Below, in pieces: positions 33,491 to 44,460 of a DNA stretch of 64,000 nucleotides. The stretch comes from Serinus canaria. Lineage: Eukaryota; Chordata; Aves; Passeriformes; Fringillidae. A program made the position numbers and the translations under genes. Position 1 is the first letter of the stretch. Each line of letters starts with the position of its first letter. A model generated the notes under the pieces. It had not been told where the DNA came from. It did not search any database and was given only the letters and a program-made list of their open reading frames with translations. The stretch is taken from the NCBI RefSeq assembly GCF_022539315.1, contig NC_066321.1, forward strand, positions 801,001 through 865,000. The letters are read 5' to 3'.

Positions 33491-34960
33491 GCCCACAATG
33501 TCACCCTGGTCTCAATGGTTCGTCAGCTGAAGGATATGGTTAACAAATGTAAACCCAAACTTCAGAGGAGCTGCTTTTCTGTGCTAAGTGATCTGTATTC
33601 CCTGTGAATTTACTTTCCCCTAACCCCGTGAAATTAACAGTACTTTCTGACATTCGACCTCCTGACCTCCCATATAATAAGAATTTAAAAAGCACCATGC
33701 ATGAGTGTGTCTGTGTAATGCAAAACTGGGAAAAATGACCATGTCACCGTTTTATTATACAAAACCTTCTCCATCTCCATTGCATGCTTCATATGTGAGT
33801 GCTCGGTTCGGAGTTATTATAAAGAAAAACACAGTTTTAGCCGTAATAACTCACCGCTCCTGACTTTTATAGACAATAAATTGTAGCAAACACACATTGC
33901 TGCGGCAGGGCCCCGCACTCCATTAATGCAGATATTTACTGGGATAAGTGTTAAAAATAGGCTGGGGGGAGAGGCCGGAGCGGCGGCGGCTCTGGGGGGC
34001 CGAGTGCCGGGGGTGCGGGTGCCTGCACAATGTGTAGGTCTCGAGGTTTAAGAGGCAGAAGCAGAAAAGTGTTATGTGGAAATGATTTTGCAGTTATCAG
34101 GCTCAGGGGATGACAGCCTACAAGAGTAAGAACAAGGTGCTATGTGGCTTTTTCTTCACTGTGAAGTAAAGATTGGCAGCTGGAAGTAAGGCTTACAGGC
34201 AGACCTGCACACAGGACCTCTTCACCCAGGACTCATAATCACTACTCAAAGGAAAACGCATTTACCAGTAAAAGGCGGCTGTAGCCATCAGAAGTGTGCT
34301 TAAAACACCACTTAAATATCACTTTATACGCTATTACTTGCAAACTGTGGCTTGGTATTAAATTATACTTGCATAGGCTTTTGCTTAGGTGCTGATAATG
34401 CTTTTGAGGTTGCATTGGTGAAGAAGAATTTAGGCTGCTTTACAAGAGACGTGACTGGAATATCCCCCGGTGCTGACAGTGACAGGGTGAAAAATTGCAG
34501 AACTGTACTTTCTTTCCCCATATAGATTGTAATTTTAATTGTCATTGTGGCCCTTCTGTTTTAATTATGGGACTTCTTTGATATATACCAGGACATCGTA
34601 TTGAATGAAAATATGGTGCTATAATAGTCTCTTTATAATTAATGACCACATGTAGATCTTGGTGCATAAAAGGAAAGGAATAAATGAACAATTTATTTAA
34701 CTAGGTTTTGGATTTCTTTCTGTCTTCCAGTGAATATAAAATGATCCTGGGGCTTCTGAGGCTGTTTGATGTAAGAACTGCACTGAATAGCTAATAAAAT
34801 TACATTGGTGTAGATTACTAAACATATTAGGTGGTTTTATTTAAAAATGTTCCCATTACGGATGGTAAATTTCCCCTATTTACCGCGTTAGCCTCCCTGG
34901 GCTCCCGATTCCGAAACAAACGAGCGTTTTCTTTCGTTTATTTGCGAAAGCCCTTAAAAA
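33491..34960. promoter_or_regulatory. Long AT-rich, repeat-free block, strong conserved-element candidate
   Basis: Almost 1.5 kb without CR1 or tandem repeats, mostly AT-rich, with HOX/CDX-type 'ttttattat' near 33751, 'acttttatagacaataaatt' near 33863 and many ATTA cores. A short CpG-rich segment (33965-34025) interrupts it. It is part of the least repeat-invaded region of the window, which is what strong purifying selection would produce. Function is inferred. Confidence 0.45.
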
Positions 34961-35500
34961 AATTAATGCAGCTCTGGCTGGCGGGGGCAGCAGGGTGGCA
35001 GGTGAGCTCTGACGTGGGCTTGCAGGTACCAGGCAATTTGTGCATCCTCCACAGGCTGCGAAGGGCCCTTCCTCCCCCAACTTCTGCCTTCGGAACAGGA
35101 TGGATTCCCGTCCTATTAATTTCTGGCTCAGTAACTCGTCCTGCGTGCCCAGGCTTACGCAGGGGTGGATGTAGGCAAACAATAAAAATAAAACCGAGTG
35201 GCAATTTTGGGCCTTTGTCCCCCTGATCCAGGCAGGGGAAGCGAGGCGGCCTTTGTGGGGTGCCAGGCGTGGGCCACCGGCTCCTTCCCGCCGCCGTCCC
35301 TTCCCGCAGAGCGGGCTCCCTGAAACGCAGACATGTTTGTCCAGTGTCTGTCAGCGTAAAAGTAGAAAATATCCCCTGACAAGCTTCTGCTAATTTTATT
35401 GCGGCGCGGCGCAGCGTGCACGCAGCCGGGGCGGGCGGCGGGGTTCAATCGCCGAGCAGCAGCGAGCGCGATCGGCAGAGACAGCCGCTACCCTGGGGTC
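34961..35500. promoter_or_regulatory. Mixed DNA ending in a CpG-rich patch
   Basis: Unique DNA with a CpG-dense end at about 35395-35500 (gcggcgcggcgcagcgtgc and following). 'caaacaataaaaataaaacc' near 35177 is AT-rich. Minus-strand open frames here have no recognisable family. Confidence 0.4.
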
Positions 35501-36480
35501 AGCCGCGACCATGCCACTTCCATGTGATGTCTACTTGGGGTGATGGTGTGTAAATAAACGTGGGGAATTGCAAATCTTGTCATGGCCACGCAGAGCAGCT
35601 CAAGCATTTAAAGATGGTTGCCCGCAAACCTGACTGGGAGGTGGTTGCTCTGTGTGGTGGCTGAGGAAAAACTCCCCTCTGCGCCCGAGTCTTCTCCTGG
35701 CTGACATCTCGGGGAGCACTGACCCAGCACGGCATCGCTGAAGGGATTAATCACCAAATTGTTTCTCATTTTAGCGGAAAGTAAAGAAACTGAGCGCGCT
35801 CCAATATTGGTCTTTTAAAGCCGGGCTCTGCCGGCGCCGGCTTTGTATTTATGTTATCTGACTTGATTTATTTGTTTTTTAAAATGAGGTGAGGAATCTT
35901 AATGTCCTACTGTTTAATGAATTTGGGCGCATTAAAGTTCCATGAGGTCTTTTCATTATTATGAACTTTGCTAATGTTAGAAAATAAAATATTATAGAAT
36001 TCACATTTTCTGCTCATGAAGCTAATTTTATTTAAATACTCCTTACAGTGGTCATTAAAACACACTTAGATTTTGCTGCCTTCGACCAGTCAGATGTATT
36101 TTTTGCCAGTTTTACATTTACACATATCTGTTTTTCTGTTACTTTTCCCACATGACAATTACCTTTCATTACAAATTTATAAAATCATTTACATTTGAGC
36201 AGTTTAAATGTTTCTGCTGACATTTTGTAACTATTACCCTCTCCTAGAATGGCATATGTTCAGGCAGTTAATAAAAAATTAAATGGAATAGCACTAGACA
36301 AGGTGAAGCTTTGTATCAGAGTGTTCTGCACATTTCTGGAAATACCATCTTTGTGTTGCAAACTGTGAAGTGAGGTTAGGGCTGTGCCAATATGTGTATT
36401 TGTCAGAACTGTCACAGAGTCCATGAACCAGCCAATCACTCCGCTCTTAATTAGACAGTTACACTGGGCTTTTTAGAAAA
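35501..36480. promoter_or_regulatory. AT-rich repeat-free block with a CCAAT palindrome and GC hairpin
   Basis: The palindrome CCAATATTGG sits at 35801-35810. Just downstream, AAAGCCGG (35817-35824) pairs with CCGGCTTT (35837-35844), and a 12-bp palindrome GCCGGCGCCGGC lies at 35830-35841. The remaining ~600 bp (35870-36480) is AT-rich, free of repeats and dense in ATTA cores. It is a good candidate for a conserved regulatory element. Confidence 0.45.
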
Positions 36481-38209
36481 TATCCTCATGTAAAATGGTG
36501 TCTGAGCTTCCAGAGAGGTGCGGGGAGCACCGGGGGCACGGAGCAGCAGCATCACAACACCTCCTCCCCGGGTGAGGCAGAGTTTGCAGCTGCTGGCTCC
36601 TTGCTGAGGGATGGAGACGGTGGATTGCAGGAATCCTCCCGGATTTTCAGCAGGGAATGTTGTCTGAGACCTGTCTGAGGCTGCAGGGTGGGGGGGATTT
36701 AGGTGCGGGGCTGTGCGTGGCACAAATAAATGAGAGCGGCCACTTAGGAGAAATAAAATTAGAGGAAGGTGTGTCTGGGCTTGGCTGGGGGCTGCTGGGC
36801 AGCGTGGGCTGTGTGTGGGAGGCTGGGGAAGCTTCTCTGAGCCACGTTGTGGCTCTCAGGAACATCTCCTCCTAAACCTGACCTGGCTCCGCAAAGATAC
36901 CCACAGAATATTCCACCAAGTGCAGAATCTGTGGCCAGCCTTAGACTGAACAGAGCAAAAAATAGGGGTGAGAATAATCCTGCCTGCCTGCCTGCTGTGT
37001 TTCAGTTTCCTTTTCAGTTCTGGATCAAAAGGCATTTGGGATTTTTTTTTTTTTAAACAAACCCCAAAATTGCAGTTCTCCATTTCTGACCACATGTGCA
37101 GTTTACAGCTATATCATAATCCCGTGTTTAAACATGAAGTTCACGAAGAGCCTTTTTAAAAACACACATAGATTTGCACTGCTAGGAGGCAGGGTTTGCC
37201 TAATAAGTGTGGAGTGGCCAGGAGGGATTATTAGTGTTTGCCACGACATTCACCTTGGGATACGGCTGGGATAAATTCCTTGGCTCCTTATTTAAGCAAA
37301 GCAGGGCAATATTGAATTCAGAATACCAGAGAAATTCTATTTCCTCTCTGGCTATGCCCACACTGCTTTGTTTCCCAGCACGAGTGCTTTGGTGATGCAG
37401 GAAATATTCCTGGAAATCCACGATTCCCCCTCTGCCCAGGGCAGGATATTCGCTGTGGGGCAGCTTGGAATGAGCTGTTGATGGCCATCAAAACCCAGGG
37501 AGTTGAGAAGAGACGAGGAGCTCCTGTGGGGTCCCCGGTGTGCAGCCCAAGAGGGGGGTTCAGCTCCGGCTCTGCTAGCGGAGATGTTGGGGGCCAGGCC
37601 AGACTTGGAGGAACAGGATGAGGAACTAGTTTGGGGTGACTGGCACGGCTGCTCCCGGTGTGAATCGTTATTCCAAAGGCGTCTCCGAGAAGTTTTAACA
37701 GTCATAGCAGATTAACCTTGCCTGGGCATTGGGAGGCGAGTCAGCTGATGAATTTACATGCGGCCGGATGAAAATGCTATTTGGAGAGAGATTGAGAGTT
37801 TATTTGATTAAATCCCTTTCTCCAATACCTTGACCTCTTTCTTGTGAAATAATCAGAACTGTTTAGCAAGAATATTCTGGCATTAATAATAAATTGCTCT
37901 GGAGCAGGTTTTTCCTGCTCTGGACCCAGCCCACCGGTGCCCATGCTTTTGGGGGGACGCGGGGAAGCCGCCGTGCGGAGCCAGCGCCGCGCGGAAAGGG
38001 CTGAAGAAACACATTTTAATTTTTCTTCTGGAATTTACAGTTGGATGGACAATTTACAAGCCAATGTATTATTTAGGAAGTGCATTCTCCTGGCACATCT
38101 ACCGGCAACTCTTGTTTTTCGTGCCTCGTGGATGGAAATGAGGAGGGAAAGCTGTGCCTGTTGGGTGGGTCACGGGGTCACCGGCACGAAGGGTGGTTGG
38201 ATCCAGGGG
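36481..38209. other. Mixed unique DNA with an AT-rich island
   Basis: GC-rich and AT-rich pieces alternate. A T run lies at 37040-37053. 37690-37910 is an AT-rich, repeat-free island with 'gtttatttgattaaatccc' near 37798 and may be a small conserved element. No gene is recognised. Confidence 0.4.
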
Positions 38210-38535
38210 AGGGAAGGCTGAGAGGGGATCTCATCAGTCCACACAAATAACTCCAAGGGCTGGCACAGGAGGGTGCCAGAGCCTTTCCAGTGCTGCCCAG
38301 TGACAGGACAAGGAGTGATGCCCATAAAATAAAGCACAAGAAGTTCTACCCCACTGAGGGTGTCAGAGCCCTGGAACAGATGCCCAGGGTGGCCGTGGAG
38401 AGTCTCTGAGGACACCCCAGACTCACCTGGATGTGTTTCTGTGCCACCTGCTCTGGGTGACCCTGCCTTGGCAGGGGGTTGGACTGGGTGATCCAGAGGC
38501 TCCTTCCAGCCTGAACAATTCCAGGACTCTGTGGC
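38210..38535 (+). mobile_element. CR1 LINE 3' fragment, ~325 bp
   Basis: This is one of the longer CR1 copies. It shows 'aggctgagaggggatctcat', a 'caaggagtgatgcccataaa' block, 'gagggtgtcagagccctgg', 'acagatgcccagggtggcc', 'ccttggcagggggttggac', 'tgggtgatccagaggctcc' and the terminal 'ccttccagcctgaacaattc' plus 'actctgtgg'. It is 5'-truncated and non-coding. Confidence 0.9.
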
Positions 38536-39890
38536 TGATTCTGGAGGGTGTGGAGACTCATTTTATTGTTTTTAACTCTTGTGTCACCTCCATGCCCTCC
38601 CTTGGTCCTGCAGTGGCAATGTGAGCCCAGACCTCCCTCTGTGGGAGCAGTGTGGGAACGCAATCAGCTCTGGGTGATTTATTTTGGAAAGGGCATTTGG
38701 CAGTTGGGATCTGGAGCCACAGCAGTGACTTTACAGCACTCCTCGACTTCCAGGTAACGAGACCAGCATCAGCATGAGTGGGCAGGGAGCTCTTACCTGA
38801 GCAGGTGGGTGTGGAGCTGCTTGAGGTGCGTCAATGTTAGTGTCAGAGCTCCCTGAGACACCTCCTGGCACTGGCAGCGCCATGCAGTGACAGGATCTTG
38901 GCTCCCAACTAAATTTAGCTTCGTTATAATTTGTTTTTTAATAACCCGCACTTCACCGTAATGTGTAAAATGCTCGGCTCCAGAACAGCCCCATGCCAAA
39001 GCTGTACAGTAGCTCATTTGCATTGAGCAATTATATTATATTACAATATATTAAGCTGCAGAAAACCTAATCTAACATGATAATTTCAAATCATAATTTA
39101 CAGTGCTTTACACGGAGCATACAAGGCAGGTTACAATAACACGTTGCCGTTCCACAGCAGCCAGGGAAATTATTTACTCATCTATTATTTCATTTTCCAA
39201 AATGTTCTGGGTGCATTTAATTTAATTTAATTATTTATTTATTTCAGTCCTATTTACTGAATTTTACACTGGATAAATAATAATTTTTGCTTATTTATTT
39301 CGGTACTATTTACTGAAATTTGGCAACTGGCATTTTCCCTAATAACGATTTAGGTGGAATATTTGCATTAAACGGGGAGTGGTTTCTGGAAAGGAAGGCT
39401 GTTCCAGCAAGTGTAGGTTTATCCACATATTCTTTGCTGCTAAAAACAAAAGGAACAGAGGAGGGCCCCGTGCTTTAAGGACTTTATCCAGGTTGTGACA
39501 CAGCATTTGATGAATCATTTAATATGCAGCTCGTGACACAGAGTGTCAACAGCTGGCTCCTGTTGCAGCCTTTGTTTGGATCTGGCTCCCAGATGAACTT
39601 CAGGGAGCAGCAGCCTGGAGCTCTCGGTGCTCCCAGTTTCTCCAGTGTGGTGAATAAGCTTTGTCAAATGTCTGCTCTTTCAATCTAGCATGAAGAATCC
39701 AGTATAGAAAGGAATATGGGCTCCTTAGCTGCTGATTTAGCAGTTAATGGTTTAATTCTGGTGAAGTTTATTCCTCCAGGTAGCAATATTTGATCTGAGT
39801 GGGTATTAAATACTGGGACTGACTTTGCAGCATGGAGGGGAGCAAGGGGCCTGTTCCAAGTTTAAAGAATCCAAATCTTTTACATTCAGC
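38536..39890. other. Unique DNA, AT-rich in the middle
   Basis: 38900-39400 is AT-rich and repeat-poor, with an inverted octamer ATTTGCAT at 39016-39023 and a short AATTT/ATTT run at about 39217-39243. It may hold a conserved element. The rest is unrecognised unique DNA. Confidence 0.4.
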
Positions 39891-40242
39891 ACAGAAAGGA
39901 GGAGACTGAGGGGAGACCTCATGGTGGTTTCCAGCATCCTTAGGAGGGGAAGTGCAGGGACAGCTCCAGTCTCTGCTGTGTCAGGGACAGCCTGAAGGGA
40001 ATGGCTGAAGCTGGGCCAGGGCAGATTTAGGCTGGATTTTGGGGAAGGCTCTTCCCCCAGAGGGTTCAGGCTCTGCCCAGGCTCCCCAGGGAATGGGCAC
40101 AGCCCCGAGGCTGCCAGAGCTCCAGGAGAGTTTGGACAGCGCTCCCAGGGATGTTTTTGGGGGATGATTTTGTGGGGTCTGTGCAGGACCAGGAGGTGGA
40201 TCCATGATCCCTTCCAGCTCAGGATATTCCATGACTCTGTGG
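39891..40242 (+). mobile_element. CR1 LINE 3' fragment, ~350 bp
   Basis: The order is 'gaggagactgaggggagacc', 'tcatggtggtttccagcatc', a 'gctggattttggggaaggct' block, 'caggctctgcccaggctcc', 'gaggctgccagagctccag' and 'cccttccagctcaggatatt' with a final 'gactctgtgg'. It shares its internal order with the fragment at 2432-2600. It is non-coding. Confidence 0.9.
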
Positions 40243-40333
40243 TATTGTAAAGATCAGAAGGAGAATCTTTTTAGCTTCAATAACATAAAACTGTGTGAAG
40301 CTCCTTGTTGCTCTCATCCCTCTCTCCCCACTC

Positions 40334-40372
40334 AGAATCGTGGAATGGTTTGGGTTGGAGCTCTCATTCCAC
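40334..40372 (-). mobile_element. Very short CR1 3' tail
   Basis: Only 'cagaatcgtggaatggtttg' and the following 'ggttggagctc' remain, the inverted CR1 terminus. It lies about 90 bp from the forward CR1 copy ending at 40242. Confidence 0.6.
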
Positions 40373-41360
40373 ACCCCCACAACTGCAGTCCCTGCAAATC
40401 AGTGTTTGGTGTAGATGTGTCCCATCCATGTCTCAGCAACAGAGCCCAGGAAATGCCTGAAAATAGGAGAACTTTGGGTTGTTTGTGGTTCTTTTAGCTT
40501 TTGTTTTAAAAGCACCCTGGTACAACAACGGTTTGCACTGGAATGGGATCCACCTCTCTGGAGGGGATTTCCTCTGGGAATTAGCCCTGTTAGGAATGTC
40601 AGGGAAAGAGAGAGCCTCAGTTTTGGATGACAAGCCTGTAGTGTGGCAGGAGTGGCTCTGCTCTCTCGAGTTCCTGGTCTGGCCTCGAGGCAGGGCCTGC
40701 CCCAGTGAGTGATGCCTGGGCCTCTGTCCTGCTTTCCATAAACAAACCCCCTGTGCACATTTTAATTAAACTGTGCTGGATCACTCTGCACGAGGGGTAT
40801 CAACATATCAACACTGCAGCCCTGGCGTTGCTGTGCTTCCCTCGGTGGGAATATTAATGATGGCACTGTGCAGTTGCAAGGGATGTTGTCAGCTCCAGTG
40901 GTAATTGTGGAATTCCCAAAACTGGAAGTTCCCTGATATTGTGGGATGGAAAGGCTGCAGGGTTTATTTGGTGCTTTTGTGAGGAGCATTTTATTTGGCA
41001 TGACTCTGTCCGTGGGCTCACCAAGGCATCACTCTGGAAATCTGGGTGGCTGGGAGAGGTCGCTGCTCTTCCTGGTGAAAGTGGTGGCTGCTGTCTTTGG
41101 CAGAGCTGGATTTTGGAGGACCCAGCTCAGTGCTAGAGTGTTAATACATATCAAATCTTGATGTAAAAAGTCGCCATCTCACCATGAGGCTTTCCAAATT
41201 CCATCTATTCATTTTCCCACTCCCACTCTAGCTGTGCAGTCAGACCATTAATTACCACTGATCTTTTCTGTAGCCCCTCCCTCTGACCTGACTGTCCCAG
41301 GACATTCTGGCCCTTCTCTCCTCCAAGGTGCCTGTGAGGGACAGTGCCAGAGAAGGCCCA
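40373..41360. other. Mixed unique DNA, nothing recognised
   Basis: Intermediate-GC unique sequence without tandem arrays. No gene or element is recognised. Confidence 0.4.
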
Positions 41361-41364
41361 TCAC

Positions 41365-41430
41365 TGGAAGAGAGCTGGCCTCGATGAACTTAAAGATGTT
41401 TTACAACCTTAATGATTCTGTGATTGCTCT
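41365..41430 (+). mobile_element. Short, old CR1 3' tail
   Basis: The sequence 'cttaaagatgttttacaacc' followed by 'ttaatgattctgtgattg' is a diverged CR1 terminus in forward orientation. Weaker similarity may extend upstream to about 41300. It looks older than the other copies. Confidence 0.65.
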
Positions 41431-42810
41431 CTCCTCATCAGCCCCAGATCTTCACTCATGTACAGCCTCTTCACAACCTTTGAGTTTCCCCCCTTTTCTT
41501 TCAAACATGACTTTTTTCCCCCAGACTTTTCTTTCCCACCTTTCCTTCCCCACAGAGCAGGTTGGTAGTGCCCTGCTTTTCTTTACCAAAATTTGTCTGC
41601 CGTGTCATCACGTGGAGCCCCTGGCCCTTGCCATGGCCTAAGCTCATCCTCTGGGCATCCCTTGAACCTGCATCCCCATCCCTGTGGACTCCTGGAGCTC
41701 GACCAAAGCTCGCTTTGCAGTTCCAAGGGCTGAAATGGGGACAAAGCCTCCGACTTTGCTGGATCCCAAGGCAGTCTCTTAGCACCTGGCAGGAAGAAAC
41801 GCGATGCAGTTTTTCCACCTCGCGCTTCCAAGGCTCATCTTGCGCTGAATCCCAATTGCAATCTGCAGCTCGCTCCACACCCGCAGCAAAGGCAGCAAAC
41901 AACAGCATTTCCATGGAAAGCCTCTGCTCCTGGTGTCCCAGGGAAGTTGTCACTCTGAGCAGGGAGGGGTGAAAACTGTCACCTGTCTTTTAATACTTAA
42001 TGGATTCCACGGCTGCGGGCTGTAAAACAGCCCCGCCGTTCAACCCTGTTTCCTGCACTGGTCCTTTCCTAGGTTCTGTGGAAGAACAAACAGTAGTTAG
42101 GGAAATAAATGTGGAAAGAAGGAATAAATCCTGGAACGAGATGCATAGCTAATGAGCTGCATTAACCTCCCAGTACCAGTGGAAGCACAGAGCAAAGTCA
42201 AGGCAAATACTCCGTCCTGCCTGTGACGTTGGTCTGTGATAAAGCTCACAGATGAAACCAGGGGATGAAAAGATGAGTTATGGCTGAAAAAAATATGAAA
42301 ATTTCTCCTTGCCTCCAAAAACGTTCCCATTCCCACTGCTTTTCCACGGCTTTTAGAGCATTGTTCCCTGAAATGGCAGGTGTCTTTTTTTCATGATCCT
42401 GATCCCTGGAACTGATTCCCAGGGTCTGTAGGGTCCCCCAGACTCCAGCAGGTTGACTTCCAGCCATAGCAAAGCCCTGGGTGAAAAGTCCTTGAACTTT
42501 CTATTCATTGTCTGTCGTCGTCTTTATTAGGTTTAAATTGATTGACTCTGCAATGCCATTACAAGTAGAATATTTCCCAAGTTATTTAGCTGGGCTCTAT
42601 TTTTCCTGGAGACTCGTGATATATTGGATCCTCAGCCCTGACAGAGCTCCTGTTAGATCAGGGCTTCTCATGACTGAGAGATCCTGGGTCATGGCTGCAA
42701 AGCTCTCCCTGGCAGAACCTTTGGGTTTGGGAACCTGTTCCATGTGAGCACTTGGGACATGTGAAAAGTCAGTGGGACAAAAGTGTGACACATTCTCTTG
42801 AGCTGAGGCT
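41431..42810. other. Mixed unique DNA, nothing recognised
   Basis: Unique DNA with C/T-rich parts (41440-41560) and AT-rich parts (42080-42310). Open frames up to 150 codons on both strands show no recognisable family. Confidence 0.4.
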
Positions 42811-42860
42811 CACAGAACAATCGAGGCTGGGAAATACCTCCGAGATAATTATCAGTGTAA
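42811..42860 (-). mobile_element. Short, old CR1 3' tail
   Basis: The sequence 'cacagaacaatcgaggctgg' followed by 'gaaatacctccgagataatt' is a diverged inverted CR1 end. Upstream parts are not recognisable. Confidence 0.5.
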
Positions 42861-43861
42861 TTTTCAGATTGTTAGAGAGACAATGCGAGTGCACCCAGCA
42901 GATCCCTGCAGTCAGCATGGAAATGCCATTGCACAAATAAAGACCTCGGAATACTTTCCTTTGCTCCCAGGGCTCAGACAACCCCACTTTGGAAATTACT
43001 GCTGGCTGTGGGTTGGAGTTACATAAATGACAAGGAGATGTTGTCCCCTCTGTGTCCCCCAGGCACAGGGGGCTGCTGACACCCCAGGCAGGGCTGGGGG
43101 CTGAACCAGCTTAAATATCCCGGAACTTTAAATGTCCTGGGCTGTCCCTTCCTTTGCCTTCCTGACTCATTTCCTACCTGCCCTTCCTCATGTCTGGGCA
43201 CCACCTGGGCATTGACAACACTAAAACAGGCTCTCAGAAGTGATCAAGAGGCATTTCTTTGGGGTTTTAAAGCAAGGTAAAGGTTTCAGTTGTTCTCTGC
43301 ACACTCAGATCTCCAGACTCACAGCGCCCTTTTAGGCTTTGTGCCGTTGGCAGGGAGAGCCCTGCAGGTTCCTGGCTCAGCCAGGGAGTGCAGGTGGGGA
43401 TGGGGGGTGCTGAGTGCCTTGGTGTGGGCACACAGATTACTCAAGCCTTGAGGAACTCAAGTGCTGCTATTTCAACTCAGAGAAGAAAATAAGAAAAGGC
43501 TGCTCTTTTTCTCATTCAAATTTTTCTGCATTTCCACGTGTTTGATTGTGAGAGTCCCCGGGATGTAAATATTCCTCTTTTGGCTCCCAGACAAAACTGA
43601 TGTGTGGATCATTAAGGATCTCCTGGCATTTTTGTAGCAGGGCAGGTGTTGACATTTATGTCTGAACTGGGGACACATGAGGGTAATTCCAGCATGAGCC
43701 ATCCTGGGGTGTGCCAGGGCTTCCTGATGGTGCCCAGTGCTCCATCTCATGCCAGCACTGGGATCTGCTGGACTTGCTGGACAGTGAAGAGCATCACTGG
43801 GGGATTCAGCCCAAATGGTGTGGTCACCTCCAACAGGATGGTGACTGTGTGCTTAGTCTAG
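42861..43861. other. Mixed unique DNA, nothing recognised
   Basis: Unique sequence. Part of 43690-43861 might be a degenerate 5' extension of the CR1 copy that follows, but I cannot align it with confidence. Confidence 0.4.
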
Positions 43862-44023
43862 ATGCTCTCTCTGCCCAGAGGGACTGTGGGCTCCCTGGAA
43901 GTGCTCAAGGCCAGGCTGGACTGGGCTTGGAGCACCCTGGGATAGTGGAAGGTGTCCCTGCCCATGGCAGGGGTGGGATGAGATTGGCTGTAGGGTCCTT
44001 CCAACCCAACCCATTCCAAACCC
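43862..44023 (+). mobile_element. CR1 LINE 3' fragment
   Basis: A well preserved tail: 'gggctccctggaagtgctca', 'aggccaggctggactgggct', 'ggagcaccctgggatagtgg', 'aaggtgtccctgcccatggc', 'agggtccttccaacccaacc'. This is the phrase I associate with passerine CR1 subfamilies. It is non-coding. Confidence 0.9.
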
Positions 44024-44099
44024 CGGGGGACAAGGATGTCCTGTGGAAAAGGCCCCAGTGCTGAGGAAATGCCGCCAGCAGTCTGGCAGCGCTGCTGAG

Positions 44100-44460
44100 G
44101 AGCAGAGTCAGCTCCCGTTATCACACCAGTGAAGCATCAGCCCATCTTATCAGCAGGGTGGGTGAGATAATGCCGATAATCTCCAGTTCCCATCGCGACG
44201 TGTTGCTGACACCTCACGGAGTTTGGAGGCGGAAGGGCCCACGAGGCTGGGAAAGATATGTACATATATCTGTGTGCAGAGGAGCTCTTACCCTTTATTA
44301 TGCAGGTATTTTCGGGAGCTTGAAATGCCACCTTTGGAACAGAAGATTCCGATCGCAGGCGGAGGGAAGGGGGAGAAGCTGGGGGCCCCCTGCTCTCCCA
44401 GCTCACTTGAAAGAGCAGGCTGGAGGCAAATTAATTGCCACAACTCTGCTGAGATGAGAT
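44100..44460. promoter_or_regulatory. GATA-motif cluster in a unique island
   Basis: Four GATA cores occur in 63 bp: TTATCA at 44118-44123 and CTTATC at 44146-44151 (minus-strand sense), AGATAA at 44165-44170 and CGATAA at 44174-44179 (plus-strand sense). Downstream are a near-palindromic 'gatatgtacatatatc' at 44253-44268 and 'caaattaattgcc' near 44427. The stretch has no repeats. It is an enhancer candidate by motif clustering. Confidence 0.45.

Noticed and set aside
33368..33607. 79-codon Arg-rich frame starting in a CpG patch
   Set aside because: The Arg/Ala content follows from CpG composition; I recognise no protein, and the second half reads into AT-rich DNA without codon structure.
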